Shown piece by piece: positions 17,163 through 25,214 of a DNA stretch of 64,000 nucleotides. The stretch's first letter is position 1; the number at the start of each line of letters is the position of its first letter. Source of the stretch: Limnobacter olei (lineage in GTDB: Bacteria > Pseudomonadota > Gammaproteobacteria > Burkholderiales > Burkholderiaceae_B); NCBI RefSeq assembly GCF_029087225.1, contig NZ_JARFJD010000009.1:180210-244209 (forward strand). Direction: 5' to 3'. The position numbers and the translations under genes are program-made. The notes beneath the pieces are model-generated. The model did no database searches, had not been told where the DNA came from, and worked only from the letters and a program-made list of their open reading frames with translations.

Positions 17163-18375
17163 TTTGAATGACTTGGTTGAGCAGGTGTGGCCCATGGCCA
17201 CCCAGCAGGCAATACCGACTGAATCTGTCAGTTTGAACGCTGCCCTTGGACGGGTGTTGGCACAGGATGTTCTTTCCAATTTGAATGTGCCGCAACACGA
17301 CAATAGCGGCATGGATGGTTACGCGGTTCGTTGCGCTGATATTCAACCATCCCGGCTTTTTCAGGTTTCCCAACGTGTGCCCGCAGGTGTCTCTCCCCAA
17401 CCCTTGCAGCCTGGCACTGTGGCGCGAATCTTTACTGGTGCACCAATTCCTCCCGGCGCGGATTCTGTGGTGATGCAGGAAGACGTGGTGGTGAATGACG
17501 ATGGCAGCGTCACATTCAGCGCTTTGCCAAAATCAGGGCAATGGATACGGCGCGCAGGTGAAGACATTGCAAGTGGACAAGTGGTGCTATCCCAAGGCAC
17601 ACGACTCGATGCCATTCATGTGGGTTTGCTTGCCTCCATTGGTGTACCCACCGTGTCTGTCAACAGGCGCTTGAAAGTAGGTGTAATGGTTACTGGCAGC
17701 GAGCTTCAAAGCCCGGGTCAGGCTTTACAGCCCGGTCAAATCTACAATTCCAATGAGTATGTGTGGTGCGGTCTTCTTGAGGCCATGCACGCCGATGTGC
17801 GCTCGGTAGGTATTGTTCCCGACAACTTTGAGGCCACATGCACTGCACTTGAATCGCTGGCCGATTGTGATGCCGTGATTAGCTCGGGCGGTGTGTCGGT
17901 GGGTGAGGAAGACCATGTGAAACCTGCGATCGAAAAAGTGGGTCAACTGCGGTCATGGAAAGTGGCCATGAAGCCGGGCAAGCCGATTGCATTTGGCCAC
18001 ATCAATCGACAAGATGGCGGGCAAAGTTGGTTTTTTGGCTTGCCAGGCAACCCTGTTTCCAGTGCAGTGGCTTTTCAACTGATCGTGAAGCCTTTTCTGA
18101 GTTTGCTGGAAGGACAAGGCCTCGCGGAAGTGGATTGGCGCCTGCGCGTACGTAAAGTGCAGGCTGCGTTTACCTGGCCCACACCTGATTCTCGCCGCGA
18201 GGAGTTTTTGCGGGCGGATGTACAATCGGACAAGGCGAGTTTGTTTGCAAACCAAAGTTCTGGGGTATTAACCTCGCTGGCCAGATCCAGCGGCTTGGTC
18301 AGGCTGGCCAAAGGGCAGCAGGTAAACCCGGGTGATTGGGTCGATTACGTGTCGTATCAGGATTTGATGAAATGA
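17155..18375 (+). CDS. moeA: Molybdopterin molybdenumtransferase MoeA
   Basis: The enzyme has 406 residues and inserts molybdate into adenylated molybdopterin. Motifs include QHDNSGMDGYAVR, RIFTGAPIPPGADSVVMQED, VTGSELQSPG with YNSNEY, SSGGVSVGEEDH and FGLPGNPVSSAVAF, in the order seen in MoeA. The length matches E. coli MoeA (411). It overlaps mobB upstream and moaD downstream (ATGA), so the cofactor genes are tightly coupled. Confidence 0.95.
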   Translation: MIDLNDLVEQVWPMATQQAIPTESVSLNAALGRVLAQDVLSNLNVPQHDNSGMDGYAVRCADIQPSRLFQVSQRVPAGVSPQPLQPGTVARIFTGAPIPPGADSVVMQEDVVVNDDGSVTFSALPKSGQWIRRAGEDIASGQVVLSQGTRLDAIHVGLLASIGVPTVSVNRRLKVGVMVTGSELQSPGQALQPGQIYNSNEYVWCGLLEAMHADVRSVGIVPDNFEATCTALESLADCDAVISSGGVSVGEEDHVKPAIEKVGQLRSWKVAMKPGKPIAFGHINRQDGGQSWFFGLPGNPVSSAVAFQLIVKPFLSLLEGQGLAEVDWRLRVRKVQAAFTWPTPDSRREEFLRADVQSDKASLFANQSSGVLTSLARSSGLVRLAKGQQVNPGDWVDYVSYQDLMK

Positions 18376-18629
18376 AAGTAAAAGTGCGGTTTTTCGCCAG
18401 TTTGAAAGAACAGTTTGGGCAAGATAGCCTCGAGGTAAACTCGGCATTTTCGCCAGCAACTGTGGGTGGTTTGCGCGCTCATTTGTGTGCTCAGTACCCT
18501 GGTTTTGCCAAAGCTGTTTCAGAAGTCGGGCGTTTGCGTGCAGCGGTGAACCAAGACATGGCCGACGACGAAACCCCGGTGGGCGAGCAGGCTGAGGTTG
18601 CCTTTTTTCCGCCTGTGACAGGGGGTTGA
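18372..18629 (+). CDS. moaD: Molybdopterin synthase sulfur-carrier subunit MoaD
   Basis: This 85-residue ubiquitin-like protein ends in VTGG; its terminal Gly-Gly is converted to a thiocarboxylate that donates sulfur to precursor Z. ATG at 18372 overlaps the moeA stop by four bases. A longer in-frame start inside moeA lacks conserved sequence. The ubiquitin-like fold is visible as VKVRFFASLKEQFG at the start and the AEVAFFPPVTGG end. MoaE, its partner, follows immediately. Confidence 0.93.
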   Translation: MKVKVRFFASLKEQFGQDSLEVNSAFSPATVGGLRAHLCAQYPGFAKAVSEVGRLRAAVNQDMADDETPVGEQAEVAFFPPVTGG

Positions 18630-18630
18630 A

Positions 18631-19098
18631 ATGAAACGCTCCAAGGTGTTGGTTCAAGAAAATGACTTTGACGTGACTGAGGAAATTCGGTGGCTTCGCC
18701 AGGGTTTGCCCGAAATTGGTGCAGTGGCCACTTTTATTGGCACTGTGCGTGACATCAACGACAACAGCACCGTAAGAGCCATGACGCTGGAACATTATCC
18801 GGGCATGACTGAAAAAGCACTCGAGAATATTCTGAAGGTGGCTGACGGGCGGTTCGAAATCACTTCTGCCATGATTATTCACCGCGTGGGCCCTTTGTAT
18901 CCGGAAGACCAAATCGTGTTTGCTGCCGCCACCAGCGAGCATCGTCAGCAGGCGTTTCTTGCTTGTGAATTCATCATGGATTACTTGAAAACCGAGGCTC
19001 CTTTCTGGAAAAAAGAAGACACACCCGAAGGCGCGCGCTGGGTGTCTGCACGTGACAGTGACGACACTGCCAAAGAGCGCTGGGAGCAAACGCAGTGA
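18631..19098 (+). CDS. moaE: Molybdopterin synthase catalytic subunit MoaE
   Basis: The 155-residue subunit dimerises and binds two MoaD molecules to make molybdopterin. Motifs are GAVATFIGTVRD, LEHYPGMTEKAL, IIHRVGPLYPEDQIVFAA and the catalytic-lysine region DYLKTEAPFWKKE. The ATG is one base after the moaD stop, and the stop overlaps the crcB start. With mobB, moeA and moaD, it shows that the organism uses molybdoenzymes; moaA, moaC and mobA must be elsewhere. Confidence 0.95.
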   Translation: MKRSKVLVQENDFDVTEEIRWLRQGLPEIGAVATFIGTVRDINDNSTVRAMTLEHYPGMTEKALENILKVADGRFEITSAMIIHRVGPLYPEDQIVFAAATSEHRQQAFLACEFIMDYLKTEAPFWKKEDTPEGARWVSARDSDDTAKERWEQTQ

Positions 19099-19478
19099 AT
19101 GCGCTCAGTGCACTGGCTGTGTTTGTTGGGGCCGGCCTGGGTGGGGTGGGGCGGTATGGGCTTGGTATTTTGTTGGCCCAACCCGCCTGGTTGCCCTTTG
19201 CTGTAGGTACGCTTGCAGTGAATTTGATAGGTGGCTTTTTGGCTGGAGCACTGTTTGCAACCGTGGGTTCAGCGTGGCTGAAGTCTAACCCCCTGGGATT
19301 GTTTCTCATGACAGGCGTGTTGGGTGGCCTTACCACCTTCTCGGCTTTCACCGCCGAAGGCGCTAATCTGCTATTGGACAAGCCCTTGCTAGCCCTGGGT
19401 CACGCCCTCGTTCATGTGCTGGGGTGTTTGGCTGCATTCTTTTTGGCAGGAAAGTTGTTTGGTCTTTTCGGCCAATAA
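19095..19478 (+). CDS. crcB: Fluoride channel CrcB/Fluc
   Basis: The protein has 127 residues and four hydrophobic segments. Family motifs are GGVGRYGLG in helix 1, AVNLIGGFLAG in helix 2 and GGLTTFSAFTAE, which contains the Phe/Thr/Ser residues lining the fluoride path. These proteins form dual-topology dimers that export fluoride. GTG at 19095 overlaps the moaE stop (GTGA). No fluoride riboswitch is seen, as expected for a gene inside an operon. Confidence 0.93.
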   Translation: MNALSALAVFVGAGLGGVGRYGLGILLAQPAWLPFAVGTLAVNLIGGFLAGALFATVGSAWLKSNPLGLFLMTGVLGGLTTFSAFTAEGANLLLDKPLLALGHALVHVLGCLAAFFLAGKLFGLFGQ

Positions 19479-19496
19479 AACCGGTTCTTACGCGGC

Positions 19497-19964
19497 TTAG
19501 TGTTGTTCCCAAGGCAGCCTGTGAAAACGCCAGCCATTGATGCTTGAGCGCTGGTGAAGGTCATTCTTGTCACCTTCAAATCCTTCCAGCACATTGATTG
19601 CATACTCAAAGCCATGCTTGGCCGCCAAAGTGGCCGCGTGGTGCGATCTGGCCCCGCTTCGGCAGATGAAAAGCACTGGTTGGTGTTTTTCAACTCGTGC
19701 CTCAACTTGGGCAATGAAATCGGCATTGCGTATTCCGTCGGGATAATTGTTCCACTCGACGTGAAAAGACCGGTCTTCTGAAAAACTCACTTGTCCAACC
19801 CAGTCAAGCTCGGCATCGGTTCGCACATCGATCAACACAGCATTTTCATTGGTATTCAGCAACTCCCAAGCTTCTTTTGGGGTTAGCGCACCCAAATAGC
19901 CCAGCCCTTTTTCAGAGGCGTATTGTTTGGCCAGTTCGATTAATTGTTCTGAAGTGGATGCCAT
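19497..19964 (-). CDS. Rhodanese-like sulfurtransferase domain protein
   Basis: The protein is a single 155-residue rhodanese domain with catalytic Cys101 in FICRSGARSHHAA. Other features are VLIDVRTDAELDWVG (the CH2-type strand) and LEGFEGDKNDLHQRSSINGW near the end. It is probably cytosolic, since no signal peptide is visible. The physiological sulfur acceptor is unknown. It is convergent with crcB and divergent from the glnA promoter region. Confidence 0.9.
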   Translation of the reverse strand: MASTSEQLIELAKQYASEKGLGYLGALTPKEAWELLNTNENAVLIDVRTDAELDWVGQVSFSEDRSFHVEWNNYPDGIRNADFIAQVEARVEKHQPVLFICRSGARSHHAATLAAKHGFEYAINVLEGFEGDKNDLHQRSSINGWRFHRLPWEQH

Positions 19965-20041
19965 GAAAGCGGAGATACAAGTGATTTATTAATGACTATA
20001 TTGTAATACAAGCATTTGATCGATTAGGCCAAATACTAATT

Positions 20042-20058
20042 TGCACTACTATGGTGCA
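20042..20058 (+). promoter_or_regulatory. NtrC binding site 1 upstream of glnA
   Basis: TGCACTACTATGGTGCA matches the NtrC consensus TGCACC-N5-GGTGCA closely in both half-sites. It lies about 108-124 bases upstream of the predicted sigma54 start site and exactly 20 bases (two helical turns) from site 2, allowing cooperative binding. Confidence 0.9.
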
Positions 20059-20061
20059 TAG

Positions 20062-20078
20062 TGCACACATATGGTGCA
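20062..20078 (+). promoter_or_regulatory. NtrC binding site 2 upstream of glnA
   Basis: TGCACACATATGGTGCA is a second near-consensus NtrC enhancer site. The pair forms the typical enhancer of NtrC-activated glnA promoters; the activator is encoded at 23565-25145. Confidence 0.9.
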
Positions 20079-20137
20079 AAAGTGGAAAGGTGATTCAAAG
20101 GAAGTCGCCTGAAACCTTGATCTGGGGTTACTCACTT

Positions 20138-20156
20138 CTTGGTATGGTCTTTGCTT
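20138..20156 (+). promoter_or_regulatory. Sigma54 promoter of glnA
   Basis: The sequence CTTGGTATGGTCTTTGCT has GG at 20141-20142 (-24) and GC at 20153-20154 (-12), with the required 10-base spacing and the TTTGC end. Transcription should start near 20166, giving a leader of about 130 bases before glnA. The rest of the 19965-20298 gap shows no coding sequence. Confidence 0.85.
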
Positions 20157-20298
20157 TGTCCCTCCACGTCGAAGATTGAATTCGCGCTGAGCGTCATATA
20201 TAGCGGCATCGAACGTGCTATTGTTTCGCTTAAATTGAAGAGTTCAAATCAGAATTTTTTTAGATCACTATTCCACCTCACGTACCAGGAGATTTTCA

Positions 20299-21711
20299 AT
20301 GGCGACCGCCCAAGATGTAATGAAGATGGTTGCGGAAAATGAAGTGAAGTTCATTGACTTCCGCTTCACCGACACCAAAGGCAAAGAACAGCACGTGTCT
20401 GTGCCAGTTAAGATGTTTGACGACGACAAGTTCGAGTCTGGCCACGCATTTGATGGCTCTTCCATCGCCGGCTGGAAAGGCATTGAAGCCTCTGACATGT
20501 TGTTGATGCCCGATCCTGATACAGCTCGCATGGATCCTTTCCGCGAAGAGCCCACCCTGATTTTGACTTGTGACGTAATCGAGCCAACCGACGGCAAGGG
20601 TTACGACCGCGACCCACGTTCAATTGCACGTCGCGCCGAAGCCTATTTGAAGTCCTCCGGCTTGGGCGACACCGCCTACTTCGGTCCAGAACCCGAATTT
20701 TTCATTTTCGACAGCGTGACCTGGGACGACCAGATGTCCGGCTGTTTCTTCAAGATCAAATCCGAAGAGGCCGCATGGTCTACCGGCATCGATTACGAGC
20801 ACGGTAACCTGGGTCATCGCCCCACAGTAAAGGGCGGCTATTTCCCCGTATCCCCAACCGATTCTTTCCAGGACATCCGTTCTGAAATGTGTCTGTTGCT
20901 GGAACAGCAGGGTGTGCCAGTTGAAGTGCACCACCACGAAGTGGCTGGCGCAGGTCAAAACGAAATCGGTACCATGTTCTCCACGCTGACCAAGCGCGCT
21001 GACTGGACACAAATTTTGAAGTACACCGTTTGGAACGTGGCCGCCAGCTATGGCAAAACAGCCACTTTCATGCCCAAGCCAATGTGGGGCGACAACGGTT
21101 CTGGCATGCACGTTCACCAATCAGTCTGGAAAGACGGTGTGAACCTGTTTGCTGGTAATGGCTATGCAGGCCTGTCTGATTTCGCCCTGTACTACATCGG
21201 CGGTATCATCAAGCACGCTCGTGCCTTGAACGCGATCACCAACCCATCCACCAACTCCTACAAGCGTTTGGTGCCTGGTTACGAAGCACCGGTGAAGTTG
21301 GCTTACTCTGCCAAGAACCGCTCTGCCTCCATCCGCATTCCACATGTGGCCAATCCAAAAGGCCGCCGTATTGAAGCGCGTTTCCCCGATCCCATGGCCA
21401 ACCCTTACCTGGCATTCTCTGCCTTGTTGATGGCTGGTCTGGACGGTGTTCAGAACAAGATTCACCCAGGTGAAGCAGCAACCAAGAACCTGTATGACTT
21501 GCCTCCAGAAGAGGACGCATTGGTACCAACCGTGTGTCACAGCCTGGAACAGGCTTTGGAAGCTCTGCAAGCTGACAACGAGTTCTTGACTCGTGGTGGC
21601 GTGTTCAGCAAGGAAATGATTGATGCATATATCGAACTGAAGATGGAAGAAGTCCAGCGCATGCGCATGACTCCACACCCCATCGAATACGACATGTACT
21701 ACGGCCTGTAA
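20299..21711 (+). CDS. glnA: Glutamine synthetase, type I
   Basis: The 470-residue dodecameric enzyme makes glutamine from glutamate and ammonia. Motifs include [61 protein letters not shown] and the ATP-binding [12 protein letters not shown]. Tyr399 in NLYDLPPE is the site adenylylated by GlnE in GSI-beta enzymes. The start is supported by AGGAG upstream. Expression is expected under NtrC and sigma54 control through the sites at 20042-20156. Confidence 0.98.
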   Translation: MATAQDVMKMVAENEVKFIDFRFTDTKGKEQHVSVPVKMFDDDKFESGHAFDGSSIAGWKGIEASDMLLMPDPDTARMDPFREEPTLILTCDVIEPTDGKGYDRDPRSIARRAEAYLKSSGLGDTAYFGPEPEFFIFDSVTWDDQMSGCFFKIKSEEAAWSTGIDYEHGNLGHRPTVKGGYFPVSPTDSFQDIRSEMCLLLEQQGVPVEVHHHEVAGAGQNEIGTMFSTLTKRADWTQILKYTVWNVAASYGKTATFMPKPMWGDNGSGMHVHQSVWKDGVNLFAGNGYAGLSDFALYYIGGIIKHARALNAITNPSTNSYKRLVPGYEAPVKLAYSAKNRSASIRIPHVANPKGRRIEARFPDPMANPYLAFSALLMAGLDGVQNKIHPGEAATKNLYDLPPEEDALVPTVCHSLEQALEALQADNEFLTRGGVFSKEMIDAYIELKMEEVQRMRMTPHPIEYDMYYGL

Positions 21712-21743
21712 TTCCGACCGTACGCATTAATCGAATGTGAAAG

Positions 21744-21777
21744 TGGCCCTGTACTGATCAAGTGCAGGGCCATTTTT
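21744..21777 (+). terminator. Terminator after glnA
   Basis: TGGCCCTG (21744-21751) pairs with CAGGGCCA (21765-21772), extended by inner pairs, followed by TTTTT. It lies 33 bases after the glnA stop and separates glnA from the DUF4124-type gene and ntrB. Confidence 0.85.
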
Positions 21778-21900
21778 CATTTTCAGTGATTTGTAAAGAA
21801 CCTAACCCGTCTGGTATCAGCACTCGCCTTCAATGGGGAGGGGCTACCACAGGGGATCAAGTATCATGAAAGTCGTCCGGAATTTTGTAGAGATGCAATC

Positions 21901-22428
21901 ATGGTGAAGTCGAGCGTAATTCAATATTCACTGATCGTCCTGGTGTCGGGGCTTGTTGCCGCACCCAAGGTACAAGCCTTGGGAACCGAGATGTTTGTGT
22001 GCACAGGTACAGACGGTGTTCGAACCTATCAAAATTCCGATGGTGGCAGCGGCTGCGTGCCTTTGAATCTGAACCCTATTACCGTGGTGCCGGCCCCGCG
22101 TTCAGCCTCGAAAAGTGGTGGAATTTCCGAGCCTGCTTCGGGGGGGAGTTCAGGTCGACGTGCCACGGCGGCTTATGACAATCGCTCAGCTGCTGACTTC
22201 AATGCGAAGGACGATCGCATGAAAATTCTGCAGGAAGAATTGCGCATTGAAGAAAGCAAGTTGAAGTCTTTGCAAGACGAATACAAAAATGGGCAGCCTG
22301 ATCGTTTGGGCAATGAAAAAAATTATCAAAAATATCTGGACCGGGTTTCGCGCCTAGAGCAGGAAATCATGGTGACCAATGACAATATTGAAATACTTAA
22401 AACTGAATTGATTCGGTTGTCAAAATAG
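21901..22428 (+). CDS. Exported DUF4124-like coiled-coil protein
   Basis: The protein has 175 residues. Residues 1-26 form a signal peptide (YSLIVLVSGLVAAPKVQA). A short DUF4124-like segment follows, with FVCTGTDGVRTYQNSDGGSGC, in which two Cys could form a disulfide. A Ser/Gly-rich linker leads to a C-terminal coiled coil (about 105-172) rich in Glu, Lys and Leu. The function is unknown. Its place between glnA and ntrB recurs in related bacteria as far as I recall. It is probably periplasmic. Confidence 0.75.
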   Translation: MVKSSVIQYSLIVLVSGLVAAPKVQALGTEMFVCTGTDGVRTYQNSDGGSGCVPLNLNPITVVPAPRSASKSGGISEPASGGSSGRRATAAYDNRSAADFNAKDDRMKILQEELRIEESKLKSLQDEYKNGQPDRLGNEKNYQKYLDRVSRLEQEIMVTNDNIEILKTELIRLSK

Positions 22429-22464
22429 TATTTTTGAAACCGGCCGCATCGCCATGAGGATGAA

Positions 22465-23541
22465 GTGAAAAAAGAACGGTTTCAAGGTCTGGAGTTGTTG
22501 GCCACTGCGGTGGTGGTAAGTAATCCAGAAGGTGTAGTGCTGTATGCCAACTTGTCTGCAGAAACACTGCTGGAAGTATCCAGGCGCAGCCTGGACGGGC
22601 AGGCACTTGCAGCTTTGTTCGTCGAGGCCAGTGCATTTCGGGAGTTTCTCAACAAATCCCACGCCGATCCCTTCGGCGTGAAGCGGCAGGTATTCGAGTT
22701 GATTCGACCTAGCGGCACTTCTGAGCATGTTCACGTTACGCTGTCTTGTCCCGATGGTGCCAGCGGAGTAACCATCATTGAACTGCGTGAAATTGAGCAG
22801 CAGTTGAAAGTAGACCGTGAGGCCCGGATGATGGACCAGTCTCTGGCCAACAAAGAACTGATCCGCAATTTGGCACATGAAATCAAAAACCCTCTAGGAG
22901 GCATTCGTGGCGCAGCCCAGTTGCTTGAAATTGAACTGCCTTCGCCTGAACTGAAAGAATACACACAGGTGGTGATCAAGGAGTCGGATCGTCTGCAAAC
23001 CTTGGTTGATCGCCTGCTTGCTCCGCACCGTAAACCCCACATTGTGTCCATGATGAATATTCATGAAGTGTGCGAGCGTGTGCGTTCGGTGATTTTGGCT
23101 GAGCACCCCAAGGGCTTGAAATTCATCCGGGACTACGACATTTCGATCCCCGAGTTCTTGGGCGATCTGGAGCAACTTATTCAGGCAATCCTGAATATAG
23201 TGCGCAATGCTGCACAAGCTTTGGCACCTCAGATCGCCGAAGGCACTGCGCAAATAACACTATGCACCAGAGTGGTGCGTAGGGTAACCTTAAACCGCAA
23301 GCAACACAGGCTGGCATTAGACTTGCAAGTGATCGACAACGGACCCGGCATACCTGCTGAGATCATGGAAAGAATTTTTTTCCCGCTGGTTTCTGGGCGT
23401 GAGGGCGGCAGTGGTTTGGGCTTAACGCTGGCCCAAACTTTCGTGCAACAACACGAAGGCATTATTGAATGCAGCTCCACACCGGGAAGAACACTTTTCA
23501 AAGTCACATTGCCGCTGCAGTTTGATCACGCTACCAGCTGA
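22465..23541 (+). CDS. ntrB: Nitrogen regulation sensor kinase NtrB (GlnL)
   Basis: This cytosolic kinase of 358 residues has a PAS domain (about 8-115), a HisKA box with His138 in RNLAHEIKNPLGGIRG, and an ATPase domain with NIVRNAAQAL, VIDNGPGIP and GGSGLGLTLAQ. NtrB phosphorylates NtrC under nitrogen limitation and dephosphorylates it when bound by PII. No membrane segment is present. The start is GTG at 22465 with GAGGA just upstream. ntrC follows after 23 bases. Confidence 0.95.
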   Translation: MKKERFQGLELLATAVVVSNPEGVVLYANLSAETLLEVSRRSLDGQALAALFVEASAFREFLNKSHADPFGVKRQVFELIRPSGTSEHVHVTLSCPDGASGVTIIELREIEQQLKVDREARMMDQSLANKELIRNLAHEIKNPLGGIRGAAQLLEIELPSPELKEYTQVVIKESDRLQTLVDRLLAPHRKPHIVSMMNIHEVCERVRSVILAEHPKGLKFIRDYDISIPEFLGDLEQLIQAILNIVRNAAQALAPQIAEGTAQITLCTRVVRRVTLNRKQHRLALDLQVIDNGPGIPAEIMERIFFPLVSGREGGSGLGLTLAQTFVQQHEGIIECSSTPGRTLFKVTLPLQFDHATS

Positions 23542-23564
23542 GCGGTTTTAAGGAACCACAATTA

Positions 23565-25145
23565 ATGCGTCCAATTTGGGTTGTTGATGATGACCACTCC
23601 ATTCGTTGGGTCTTGCAAAAAGCAATTTCCCGCGAAGGTATTCCTTGCGAAATTTTTTCTTCAGCCGCCGAAGTATTAGAACGACTTGAAACCGAAGTAC
23701 CCCAAGTGCTGGTCTCGGACATACGCATGCCGGGGCAAAGCGGACTCACGCTGTTGTCCAAGGTGCGAGAGCTTCAGCCCGATTTGCCCGTCATTATCAT
23801 GACGGCTTACTCCGACCTCGACAGCGCGGTGTCTGCCTTTCAGGGGGGCGCGTTCGAGTACCTGCCCAAACCCTTCGACATTGAGAAAGCGGTTGAGTTG
23901 ATTTTGCGCGCAGTGCGTGAATCTCAAACCGAAGAGTTTGTTGAAGAAGCCGATTCCAGTGCGCCAGAAATTCTGGGCCAAGCGCCTGCCATGCAGGAAG
24001 TTTTTCGCGCGATTGGCCGTTTGTCTCAGTCCAATGTCACGGTACTGATCACCGGCGAGAGCGGGGCCGGCAAAGAGCTAGTCGCCCGTGCCCTGCACCG
24101 CCATAGCCCGCGCGCTTCAAAACCGTTTATCGCACTGAATACGGCAGCCATTCCCAAAGACCTGCTTGAATCCGAGTTGTTTGGCCACGAGCGCGGTTCT
24201 TTCACAGGTGCGCAAGCTCAACGACAAGGCCGGTTTGAGCAGGCCGAGGGTGGAACCCTGTTTCTCGATGAAATTGGTGACATGCCTGCCGAATTGCAAA
24301 CCCGCCTGTTGAGGGTTTTGTCAGACGGGCATTTTTACCGTGTTGGCGGGCAACAGCCCATCAAGGCCAATGTGCGGGTAATCGCTGCTACGCACCAAAA
24401 TCTGGATGAACGCGTCAAGCTTGGCATGTTCCGGGAAGACTTGTATCACCGTTTGAACGTGATTCGTCTTCGCTTGCCACCACTGCGGGAACGTCAGGAA
24501 GACATTCCCATTCTTGCCAAGCATTTTTTGAATGTGTCTGCCCGGGAATTAGGTACCGAAACCAAGCGTCTGTCGGATTCAGCCATTCGAATCATCAGCG
24601 AATTTCCATTCCCAGGCAATGTGCGCCAGCTGGAAAACGTGTGCCGCTGGATCACTGTAATGGCACCTGCCCAACTGGTGGAGGCACGTGACTTGCCCCC
24701 TGAGCTGAAGGCATTTCAGAGCGGTGGTGCCAATGCACAGGAGAAAATGGCGGGGAATTCCCCAAGCCCCAATCTTTGGCTTGCCGAAAATAGCTCGGTA
24801 TTGCCTGCAACAGCCACACCTGCCTCGCAGAGCAGTTCGGGCATGTCCGCTGGCAAGTATCCAGTAAATACGGCGTCAACCGATGCTTTCTCCAATCCGC
24901 CTGTACTGGCGGGCAGCGCCGGCTGGCTGGAGCTGCTTTTTATTGAGGCCGAGAAAGCCCTGGAAAGCGGACAGCCTGATGTAATGGACGCATTGACCGC
25001 ACAGTTTGAAACCACCATGATCCAAGCGGCTTTAAAAGCCACCCATGGCAAACGGATTGAGGCAGCCCAGCGTTTGGGAATAGGGCGCAATACCATTACC
25101 CGGAAAATTCAGGACTTGAATATTGATGTCAAAGACATTGATTGA
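23565..25145 (+). CDS. ntrC: Nitrogen regulation response regulator NtrC (GlnG)
   Basis: The protein has 526 residues with a receiver domain (phosphoacceptor Asp52 in [10 protein letters not shown]), a sigma54 AAA+ domain (Walker A GESGAGKE, loop [23 protein letters not shown]) and a C-terminal Fis-type domain ([19 protein letters not shown]). It is about 57 residues longer than E. coli NtrC because of a Ser/Ala/Pro/Asn-rich linker (about 385-450) between the AAA+ and DNA-binding domains. It should activate glnA through the two sites at 20042-20078. Confidence 0.96.
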   Translation: MRPIWVVDDDHSIRWVLQKAISREGIPCEIFSSAAEVLERLETEVPQVLVSDIRMPGQSGLTLLSKVRELQPDLPVIIMTAYSDLDSAVSAFQGGAFEYLPKPFDIEKAVELILRAVRESQTEEFVEEADSSAPEILGQAPAMQEVFRAIGRLSQSNVTVLITGESGAGKELVARALHRHSPRASKPFIALNTAAIPKDLLESELFGHERGSFTGAQAQRQGRFEQAEGGTLFLDEIGDMPAELQTRLLRVLSDGHFYRVGGQQPIKANVRVIAATHQNLDERVKLGMFREDLYHRLNVIRLRLPPLRERQEDIPILAKHFLNVSARELGTETKRLSDSAIRIISEFPFPGNVRQLENVCRWITVMAPAQLVEARDLPPELKAFQSGGANAQEKMAGNSPSPNLWLAENSSVLPATATPASQSSSGMSAGKYPVNTASTDAFSNPPVLAGSAGWLELLFIEAEKALESGQPDVMDALTAQFETTMIQAALKATHGKRIEAAQRLGIGRNTITRKIQDLNIDVKDID

Positions 25146-25162
25146 GAGTGTTTGAAGCGCCC

Positions 25163-25194
25163 AAAAAAAAGCCTCTGCATGCAGAGGCTTTTTT
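25163..25194. terminator. Bidirectional terminator between ntrC and chemoreceptor
   Basis: GCCTCTGCATGCAGAGGC (25171-25188) is a perfect palindrome flanked by an A-run on the left and a T-run on the right, so it can stop transcription from both ntrC and the convergent chemoreceptor gene. Confidence 0.92.
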
Positions 25195-25214
25195 GTTTTA
25201 ACCAGCGGGGTGAA

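Noticed and set aside
16410-17312. 300-codon minus-strand frame across the kinase end, mobB and moeA
   Set aside because: The opposite strand has three overlapping conserved genes; the translation shows no domain.
18900-19095. Fluoride riboswitch upstream of crcB
   Set aside because: crcB overlaps moaE, leaving no leader where such a riboswitch could sit.
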